21,271 nt of DNA from JANXVY01 sp031365425 (lineage in GTDB: Bacteria; Pseudomonadota; Alphaproteobacteria; Rhizobiales; Hyphomicrobiaceae). Shown here in pieces: positions 16,376 through 21,271 of this stretch. Each line of letters opens with the position of its first letter. Position 1 is the first letter of the stretch. Location of the stretch: positions 1-21,271 of the forward strand of contig JANLYB010000186.1 of NCBI GenBank assembly GCA_031365425.1. The letters are read 5' to 3'. The notes beneath the pieces were generated by a model, which was given only the letters and a program-made list of their open reading frames with translations, was not told where the DNA came from and did no database searches. A program made the position numbers and the translations under genes.

Positions 16376-16397
16376 CTCCAGGAAGGCCTTCCTGGAG
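16376..16397. repeat. Perfect 22-bp palindrome between dnaE and the Lrp gene
   Basis: The two halves CTCCAGGAAGG and CCTTCCTGGAG are exact reverse complements. As RNA it would fold as a 9-bp stem with a GGCC loop. It lies about 41 nt after the stop of the Lrp-family gene (minus strand) and about 97 nt before the dnaE start, so it could end the Lrp transcript (no U-run follows) or be a protein-binding site upstream of dnaE. Confidence 0.55.
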
Positions 16398-16437
16398 GTC
16401 AAATTGGTTGAATTTTACGAGACGACGTCAGCTGAAT

Positions 16438-16914
16438 TTAATCTCGTGTTTCTGTGACGAATTTCAACGGAAGCTCGGTTGAATACTTCATCTGCTCCAT
16501 CGCAAAAGCAGACGAAACCTTGGCAATCTCAAGCCGCGAAATGAGCCGTTTGTAAAAGGCGTCATACGCTGCAATGTCGGGCACGACGACACGCAGCAGA
16601 TAATCGATCTCCCCTGACATGCGATAAGCTTCCACGACCTCCGGCAGATCGCTGATCGCAGCCCGGAACCGCTCCAGCCAATCGAGATTGTGCTGATCGG
16701 TCTTGATCTGAATGAAGACCGTCACCCCGGCGTTTACCTTGACCGGATCGAGCAGGGCGACGCGGCGCGATATAATGCCCGCCTCCTCAAGCTTTTGTAT
16801 CCGCCGCCAGCACGGCGTCGTCGAAAGCCCGACTTCCTTGCCGATGTCGGCAACCGGCCGCGTGCAATCGGCCTGGAGGATCGTCAGGATCTTGATGTCC
16901 ATATCATCAAGCAT
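16438..16914 (-). CDS. Lrp/AsnC family transcriptional regulator
   Basis: A 158-residue regulator of the usual family length. The N-terminal winged HTH reads DDMDIKILTILQADCTRPVA, with the recognition helix STTPCWRRIQKLEEAGII at 31-48. The C-terminal RAM (effector-binding) domain covers about 65-140, with VTVFIQIKT and the family's GEIDYLLRVVVPD. Such proteins sense amino acids or related metabolites and often repress their own gene. The ATG at 16914 is chosen because AAGGTG lies about 6 nt upstream and MLDDMD is the usual family start; a longer frame to 16968 would add 18 atypical residues. A GCGAAA-N6-TTTCGC repeat lies just upstream. Its targets cannot be read from context. Confidence 0.93.
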   Translation of the reverse strand: MLDDMDIKILTILQADCTRPVADIGKEVGLSTTPCWRRIQKLEEAGIISRRVALLDPVKVNAGVTVFIQIKTDQHNLDWLERFRAAISDLPEVVEAYRMSGEIDYLLRVVVPDIAAYDAFYKRLISRLEIAKVSSAFAMEQMKYSTELPLKFVTETRD

Positions 16915-16941
16915 GCAACACCTTGAAGCGAAAAAATTTCC

Positions 16942-16959
16942 GCGAAATCGCTGTTTCGC
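16942..16959. promoter_or_regulatory. Inverted repeat upstream of the Lrp gene, candidate operator
   Basis: GCGAAA (16942-16947) and TTTCGC (16954-16959) are separated by six bases, 28 nt before the Lrp-family ATG. A further AGCGAAAAAATTTCCGC stretch at 16927-16943 is close by. Lrp-family proteins commonly bind such A/T-centred dyads in their own promoters, so autoregulation is a reasonable inference. Confidence 0.4.
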
Positions 16960-16985
16960 AACAAACATATTGCGCGGGTGGCGAC

Positions 16986-17618
16986 TCAGCGCAACAACTG
17001 TCGCACACGTGCTCTCAATACCGGAAGCACGTCCATCTCAAACCAAGGGTGAGCTTTCAGCCATCCGCTATTGCGCCACGACGGATGTGGCAACGGCAAT
17101 ACCGATGGGGCGACCGCCGGCCGGCCTAGAATATCGGCCCATGCCGCAACCGTCTCCGTCATCGACCGCTGTGCAATCCCCGGCAGGTGCCAGCGCATGG
17201 CATGCGATCCGATGACCAGCAGCAAAGCCAGCTCCGGCAGCGCCCCGAACACGCGCGCCCGCCACAACGGCGCACATTCCCGTCGCGGCGGAAGATCCGA
17301 CCCATTCGCATCGTACCCGGGAAAGCAGAAGCCCATCGGCACAATCGCAACCCGGTCTTCGTCGTAGAACTCCTCCGCCGTTACCCCCATCCACCCGCGC
17401 AACCGGTCCCCAGAGGGATCACTGAAGGGCAGCCCGCTGCGATGAACCCTTATGCCAGGCGCCTGTCCGCACACCGCAATTTGCGCCGTTTTCCGCCCCC
17501 GGATGACGGGTCGTGGCTCATGTGGCAGTGGCTTTCCCAGAGGGCTCGTGACGCACAACCGGCAAGCTCTCACTTGAGCCAGCACGTCCTCAAGCCGTTC
17601 AGGTCCGCCAGCCGTCAT
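16986..17618 (-). CDS. Uracil-DNA glycosylase family protein, probable [4Fe-4S] type
   Basis: A 210-residue member of the UDG superfamily, which excises uracil (or related lesions) from DNA. Motif 1 is VCGQAPGIRVHRSGLPF (residues 49-65, with GQAPG) followed by DPSGDRL; motif 2 is PHPSWRNSGW at 177-186. Four Cys sit where family-4 enzymes bind a [4Fe-4S] cluster: C19 and C22 (CRLC), then C98 and C115 with 16 residues between. That spacing resembles family 4, although the order of key residues differs enough that substrate range is uncertain. The ATG at 17618 overlaps the GST stop by 4 nt (ATGA), which fixes the start; an upstream in-frame GTG/TTG-type start is not needed. Confidence 0.88.
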   Translation of the reverse strand: MTAGGPERLEDVLAQVRACRLCVTSPLGKPLPHEPRPVIRGRKTAQIAVCGQAPGIRVHRSGLPFSDPSGDRLRGWMGVTAEEFYDEDRVAIVPMGFCFPGYDANGSDLPPRRECAPLWRARVFGALPELALLLVIGSHAMRWHLPGIAQRSMTETVAAWADILGRPAVAPSVLPLPHPSWRNSGWLKAHPWFEMDVLPVLRARVRQLLR

Positions 17619-18220
17619 GCGGCGGCACTGGGACGCGCCGACACCTCCCCATACCAACGGTCAAAGTGGGCCATCCCCTCAGGCCGTGCGATCCGCGCCG
17701 GCTTCATGAAGTCGACCGCCACCAACAGCGTGATATCGGCAATCGAATAATCATCCCCGGCAAGAAACCGGCTCCCGCCTAATTGCGCGTTAAATTTCGC
17801 AAGCGCTTCAAGCGCCTTGGGTTTATTGGCTTCCCCCCACTCCGGGAACTGCGGCACCTCAAGCTGAGCCATGGAGGGATGTTTGTGGCGGAACGCCGCC
17901 GCCACATGAGCAAAGAATCCCAATTCAACCCGGCGTTGCCACATCTCCACCAGAGCGTGCCCGGTCGCTCCCCGCCCCATCAAAGCCGGTTCTGGTTGAA
18001 TTTCCTCGAAATACCGGCATATCGCGACAGTTTCGCAAATGGCAGTGCCATCATCCAAAATCAGCACTGGCACGCGCTGCTCGGGGTTGATCTTAGTAAA
18101 ATCGCCCGACTTGAGGCTGCCCAGATCACGATTTTCCGCCGGCACTACAATGCCCTTCTCAGCCAGGAAAATCCGCACCCGGCGCGGATTGGGCGCCGAC
18201 TTTGTCTCGATCAGTTTCAT
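17615..18220 (-). CDS. Glutathione S-transferase family protein
   Basis: A 201-residue cytosolic GST. The thioredoxin-like N-terminal domain reads MKLIETKSAPNPRRVRIFLA, and the glutathione-binding segment is INPEQRVPVLILDDGTAICE with the cis-Pro at 51 and the following Glu-Thr. The C-terminal helical domain includes FLAGDDYSIADITLLVAVDF, the GST N-capping box region. Ser8 in the first helix-cap is a possible catalytic residue. It likely conjugates or reduces electrophiles with glutathione; the substrate is unknown. It is translationally coupled to the downstream glycosylase by a 4-nt overlap. A short putative membrane peptide ends 3 nt before its ATG. Confidence 0.93.
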   Translation of the reverse strand: MKLIETKSAPNPRRVRIFLAEKGIVVPAENRDLGSLKSGDFTKINPEQRVPVLILDDGTAICETVAICRYFEEIQPEPALMGRGATGHALVEMWQRRVELGFFAHVAAAFRHKHPSMAQLEVPQFPEWGEANKPKALEALAKFNAQLGGSRFLAGDDYSIADITLLVAVDFMKPARIARPEGMAHFDRWYGEVSARPSAAA

Positions 18221-18223
18221 GAA

Positions 18224-18343
18224 CTACCTGCCTGTGTGGGATGCAATTATTTTGATGACTGCTGCTAGCACCGCGAGCGCGGTCACCAGTCCTATCCGCC
18301 GCAGCGGAGATAAATTCCGCGTTCGCTGATGCGGTTTAATCAT
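18224..18343 (-). CDS. Possible 39-residue single-helix membrane peptide upstream of GST
   Basis: The frame starts at ATG 18343 (or in frame at 18358) and stops with TAG 3 nt before the GST ATG. The product has a basic N-terminal third (MIKPHQRTRNLSPLRR) followed by one hydrophobic helix, IGLVTALAVLAAVIKIIA, and a short polar end. That shape is typical of small inner-membrane peptides, and the tight spacing to GST would give translational coupling. The ribosome binding site is weak (GGGA 6 nt upstream). No homologue is recognised; it could be a chance frame. Confidence 0.35.
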   Translation of the reverse strand: MIKPHQRTRNLSPLRRIGLVTALAVLAAVIKIIASHTGR

Positions 18344-18370
18344 CTGTTTTCCCGTCATAATTAGTCATTC

Positions 18371-18388
18371 GTCAACCATTTGTTGACA
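18371..18388. promoter_or_regulatory. GTCAAC-N5-GTTGAC dyad overlapping a TTGACA -35-like box
   Basis: GTCAAC (18371-18376) and GTTGAC (18382-18387) form a perfect 6-bp inverted repeat with a CATTT spacer. The right arm overlaps TTGACA (18383-18388), a consensus -35 hexamer for the plus-strand histidine kinase gene; the candidate -10 about 17 nt later (ACTTAG, 18406-18411) is poor. A repressor bound here could control the kinase and possibly the divergent GST unit (inference). Confidence 0.4.
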
Positions 18389-18496
18389 GTTAAGGACGAC
18401 AGTTCACTTAGCAAGCAATTTGGTGAACCGCCCCGCGCCGGTCCCTCTGTCGGAATTGGCGTTCCCTAGCCCTAAGATTAATGAGCCTTGACCGGA

Positions 18497-20179
18497 ATGG
18501 AAAGCAACTCCGCTCAAACCTTGGCGCGACCACCGGGCGGCCAACCGCGCCGCACAGCGGCCCATCAGGCTGAAATCAAGGCCGTGCGTGGCCGTCTCCA
18601 ATCGGGCAGCGACATCGAACCGGCATTCGAGCACGAACTGCTGACCATGTTTGCCAAAAACGAGATCAAGGCCGCGGTCACCATGCCCGCCCTCTCGCTC
18701 ATCTTCTCGCTCGCCAGCATGTTCTGGGCCCCCAAATACCAAGCCTGGATCTGGCTTCTGCTGGTGATTTTCACCAAGGCATGGCTGCTGTGGCAATGCG
18801 GGCGGCTGCTCGCGGACCCTGACGCCGCTGCAGACATTGGGACATGGCGCCGTAAGTTCATCTCAGCGGAACTTTTGACTGGCTTGTCTTGGGCTGGCTT
18901 TGCCGTTGTCGGCATTGATCTCAATCCCCTTTGGGCAAGACTCGGCCTCGATTTCGGTCAAGCTGGATACACGATCCCCGCCTCGCTCGAATTTTCCTCC
19001 AACGTTTTCGTCTTTGCGACGCTGATCGTCGTGCTCGCGGTCCGCATGACGTTCGCCGCGACGGTTATTCCGATCTTATATGCCGGCACGATCCCGATGA
19101 CGCTTGCTGTCGTGATCCGCCTCGTCCTGCTGCAAGATCCCTTCTACATTGCCCTTGCCTCCATGGGCGTCGGCGTCCACCTGTACTTCATCTGGCTCGC
19201 AAGAGGCCTCAACTCGACCGCCGTAGACCGCTTGAAATTCCGTGCCCAGAAAGATCTCCTGATCGCTGCGCTCGAAGAAGAAAAAGCGATCTCCGAGGAA
19301 GCCCGCCGCCGCGCCGAAGCCGCCAACAACTCCAAGTCCCGCTTCCTCGCCACCATGAGCCACGAACTGCGCACGCCGCTCAATGCGATCATGGGATTTT
19401 CCGAGGTCATGCACGCCGAGGTCTTAGGGCCCATCGGCAGCGCCAAATATAAGGATTACGCCGGCACGATCCACGAAAGCGGCCGCCATCTCTTAAACCT
19501 CATCAATGAGATCCTCGACCTGTCCCGCATCGAAGCCGGAAAATACGAACTGAGCGAACAGCGTGTCCGGCTGGCCGACGTCACCGAGGACTGCCACCGC
19601 TTGTTAAAGCTGCGTGCCGAGGCCAAGGGCCTGGAAATCATCGAAGACGTTCCCGATAGCCTGCCACCGGTTTGGGCCGACGAGCGCGCCATGCGCCAGA
19701 TTTGCCTCAACCTCATGTCCAATGCCCTCAAGTTTACGCCCAAAGGTGGCCGCATCATCGTCACCGCCGACACGGTGGCGGGCGGCGGGCAACGCCTCAG
19801 CGTGCGTGACACGGGCCCGGGCATCCCTGCTGACGAAATCCCCAAGGTGCTCCAGCCCTTCGGCCAAGGAAGCCTGGCCCATAAAACGGCCGAGGGCGGA
19901 ACCGGCCTTGGCCTGTCCATCGTCCAAAGCCTGATCGAACTGCACGGCGGCACTTTTGAACTCAAAAGCGAACTGCGTCGCGGCACCGAGGCCATCGTTA
20001 TCCTTCCGGCCCGCCGCGTACTGGCGCCAGCCCCGCCGCTACAGCCCCTCGGCACCGAACGTCATCGCCCCCAAACAGCCCCGATCCGGGACGAACAACG
20101 CCCGGCGGCCAATTTTAGCGCACGTCCGGCCCGCCTTCGCCAACCCCGCAACACTCTGGCCCTTCCCGCCACCGGCTGA
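18497..20179 (+). CDS. Membrane-bound sensor histidine kinase (DivJ/PleC-like)
   Basis: A 560-residue hybrid of membrane sensor and kinase. Five to six hydrophobic segments lie between about 60 and 235, with no PAS or HAMP domain readable. A charged coiled coil (EEEKAISEEARRRAEAAN) leads to the HisKA domain, with phosphoacceptor H289 in FLATMSHELRTPLNAIMGFS. The ATPase domain shows the N box (NLMSNALKFTPKGG), G1 (DTGPGIPADEI), F box (QPFGQG) and G2 (GGTGLGLSIVQS). The sequence around H289 and the downstream YAGTIHESGRHLLNLINEIL are typical of alphaproteobacterial DivJ/PleC-type kinases. It has no receiver domain. The ATG at 18497 is used; a TTG at 18488 is in frame. DUF1289 and protease genes follow in the same direction. 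Confidence 0.92.
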   Translation: MESNSAQTLARPPGGQPRRTAAHQAEIKAVRGRLQSGSDIEPAFEHELLTMFAKNEIKAAVTMPALSLIFSLASMFWAPKYQAWIWLLLVIFTKAWLLWQCGRLLADPDAAADIGTWRRKFISAELLTGLSWAGFAVVGIDLNPLWARLGLDFGQAGYTIPASLEFSSNVFVFATLIVVLAVRMTFAATVIPILYAGTIPMTLAVVIRLVLLQDPFYIALASMGVGVHLYFIWLARGLNSTAVDRLKFRAQKDLLIAALEEEKAISEEARRRAEAANNSKSRFLATMSHELRTPLNAIMGFSEVMHAEVLGPIGSAKYKDYAGTIHESGRHLLNLINEILDLSRIEAGKYELSEQRVRLADVTEDCHRLLKLRAEAKGLEIIEDVPDSLPPVWADERAMRQICLNLMSNALKFTPKGGRIIVTADTVAGGGQRLSVRDTGPGIPADEIPKVLQPFGQGSLAHKTAEGGTGLGLSIVQSLIELHGGTFELKSELRRGTEAIVILPARRVLAPAPPLQPLGTERHRPQTAPIRDEQRPAANFSARPARLRQPRNTLALPATG

Positions 20180-20284
20180 GACCGCGTGCTTGCCTGCAAG
20201 CCGCACCCAGTCTCGGGGTGAGTGCCATTGTTTTGCCGGTCACCGCTGCCTATACCCGCATTATCAATTCGTGCGGAGACCCCG

Positions 20285-20461
20285 TTGGACACGCCCTGTA
20301 AGAACCTATGCCACCTCAATATCGACACCGGACTCTGCGAAGGGTGCGGGCGAAGCGGCAACGAAATTGCGAGCTGGATCCGTCTTACGCCTGCCGAGCG
20401 GCGCGCCATCATGGCGCTTCTGCCCGGGCGGCTGCAGCGTGCCCATGCTAAACCGGGATAG
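20285..20461 (+). CDS. DUF1289 family small zinc-ribbon-like protein (TTG start)
   Basis: A 58-residue protein matching DUF1289. Four Cys form a compact metal-binding knuckle, C5-x3-C9-x8-C18-x2-C21 (TPCKNLCHLNIDTGLCEGCG), followed by the family's helical part IASWIRLTPAERRAIMALLP. The start is taken as TTG at 20285, six nt after GGAG at 20275-20278; the family usually begins just before the first Cys. An in-frame GTG at 20222 would add 21 unrelated residues. The function of the family is unknown. It ends 5 nt before the protease ATG, so the two are probably cotranscribed. Confidence 0.83.
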   Translation: MDTPCKNLCHLNIDTGLCEGCGRSGNEIASWIRLTPAERRAIMALLPGRLQRAHAKPG

Positions 20462-20466
20462 CCCAA

Positions 20467-21105
20467 ATGGCCATGTTCGGCGACCTCGATAGTGGCACGA
20501 TCGTCTACATCGCAGCTTGGCTTGCGTTCGTGGCAGTCGCCCTTCCCAGCCTGTTTTTTGCGTATCGCGGACGTTTCGGCAGCGCCGCCAAACATGCGGT
20601 CATCTGGCTCACGATCCTCCTGGCACTCGTGTCGGGCTATGCCTACCGCGACGAAGTCTCAACGATCGCAGCCAAAGTTTCAGCCGAACTTGCCCCGGCC
20701 GGCCTCGCGGTGGCGACCTCGTCGCCCGATGGCGCGCGCGCCGTCCGCATCCGCCGCTCGTCCAATGGCCCCTTCGTCGCCAGAGCCAAAGTGAACGGCT
20801 CCGAAACCATGATGCTCGTCGACACCGGCGCATCCTCGGTCGTCCTCAAGGCCGCCGATGCGGAGCGGGCCGGTATCGATCTCGCCACGCTCAAATTCAC
20901 GATCGCCGTCGAAACCGCAAACGGCAGCACGTTCTGTGCCCCAGTCCGCCTGCGCCAAATCGACATCGGCGGCATCACCTACCAAGGTGTCGAAGCGCTG
21001 GTGTCCAAGCCCGGCAACCTCAAGGAAAGCCTGCTCGGTATGAGTTTCTTAAGGCGATTGCGTTCTTATGATTTTTCAGGTGATTTTTTAACGTTGCGAA
21101 GCTGA
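20467..21105 (+). CDS. Membrane-anchored retropepsin-like aspartic protease (TIGR02281 / clan AA)
   Basis: A 212-residue protein with two N-terminal membrane helices (about 13-32 and 44-58) and an external protease domain from about 90. The catalytic motif is LVDTGASSVVL with D119, the DTGA signature of single-lobed pepsin-like enzymes that act as dimers. The C-terminal part reads GGITYQGVEALV and LLGMSFLRRLRSYDF, typical of TIGR02281 proteins. Caulobacter PerP, which clips the polarity factor PodJ in the periplasm, belongs to this group, so a periplasmic processing role is likely (family knowledge plus inference). The ATG is 5 nt after the DUF1289 stop, and the histidine kinase lies upstream in the same direction. 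Confidence 0.9.
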   Translation: MAMFGDLDSGTIVYIAAWLAFVAVALPSLFFAYRGRFGSAAKHAVIWLTILLALVSGYAYRDEVSTIAAKVSAELAPAGLAVATSSPDGARAVRIRRSSNGPFVARAKVNGSETMMLVDTGASSVVLKAADAERAGIDLATLKFTIAVETANGSTFCAPVRLRQIDIGGITYQGVEALVSKPGNLKESLLGMSFLRRLRSYDFSGDFLTLRS

Positions 21106-21178
21106 CCGCATCCGTGGGGCTTGGCAAACGCGGTGTTGGAGTCGTTGTTTGTCCCACAGGCATCTCATCGGCGAAGTC

Positions 21179-21271
21179 ATGAGCTGGCTTGCGACGGCAG
21201 CCATGCTGTTTGCGTTTGCCTACAATCTGCCGGCCATCCGTCGGGCTATTACCGAAACTGTGACGGCCCAC
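21179..21271 (+). CDS. Possible start of a membrane-protein CDS, cut by the window edge
   Basis: From ATG 21179 a frame stays open to the end: MSWLATAAMLFAFAYNLPAI followed by RRAITETVTAH. The hydrophobic start followed by basic residues would suit a membrane protein or signal anchor. The frame is also open upstream of the ATG and the ribosome binding site is weak, so the exact start is unsure. Too little is visible to name it. Confidence 0.35.
   Translation, partial: MSWLATAAMLFAFAYNLPAIRRAITETVTAH

Noticed and set aside
20189..20202. Short inverted repeat GCTTGC-CT-GCAAGC after the kinase gene
   Set aside because: The two-base spacer is too short for a hairpin of full stem and there is no T-run, so I do not call a terminator.
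21020..21271. Minus-strand open frame of 83 codons at the right edge
   Set aside because: Overlaps the end of the protease gene, has low-complexity composition and no recognisable features.

Overview
The window reads as high-GC chromosomal DNA of an alphaproteobacterium, most likely of the order Hyphomicrobiales (inference). Pointers are a respiratory nitrate reductase locus followed by a parvulin, a carbonic anhydrase and a DUF2478 gene; a class III cyclase with a membrane anchor; a DivJ/PleC-type histidine kinase; a DUF1289 protein; and a TIGR02281-type aspartic protease. Codon use is G/C-rich at third positions throughout. I see no rRNA, tRNA, CRISPR array, insertion sequence or prophage gene.

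Layout. (1) 1-4355, plus strand: the 3' end of a nar operon, with narH (partial), narJ, narI, a cytoplasmic parvulin, a small protein with a Cys/Gly-rich tail, a beta-carbonic anhydrase and a DUF2478 protein. A perfect 12-bp stem-loop overlaps the narJ stop codon, inside the operon. (2) 4356-7904: an envelope/signalling cluster. It holds a secreted Cys-repeat protein (minus), an OmpA-domain protein (plus) and a membrane-anchored class III nucleotide cyclase (plus). The secreted protein and the cyclase end in the same 25-residue Cys-flanked motif, and both copies are predicted to lie in the periplasm. (3) 7913-12555, minus: a three-gene metabolic unit, with a ~1000-residue FAD/[4Fe-4S] D-2-hydroxyacid dehydrogenase, a GlcG/HbpS-like protein (4-nt overlap) and a D-threonine/3-hydroxyaspartate aldolase-type PLP enzyme. 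(4) 12677-16279, minus: dnaE. (5) 16438-18343, minus: an Lrp/AsnC regulator, a uracil-DNA glycosylase-family protein with four candidate Fe-S cysteines, a glutathione S-transferase (4-nt overlap with the glycosylase), and a possible 39-residue membrane peptide just upstream. (6) 18497-21105, plus: histidine kinase, DUF1289 protein and membrane-anchored aspartic protease, then the start of a further possible CDS at the window edge.

How the genes may work together (inference). The nar genes reduce nitrate with quinol. NarJ matures NarG, and the downstream parvulin, carbonic anhydrase and DUF2478 protein probably help folding, CO2/bicarbonate balance or molybdenum handling. The dehydrogenase/aldolase unit could oxidise a 2-hydroxyacid such as glycolate and use the resulting aldehyde or oxoacid with glycine. 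The best candidate for an undescribed system is the 4.5-7.9 kb cluster, where two envelope proteins, one of them a cyclase, share a periplasmic C-terminal motif on either side of an OmpA-like gene.
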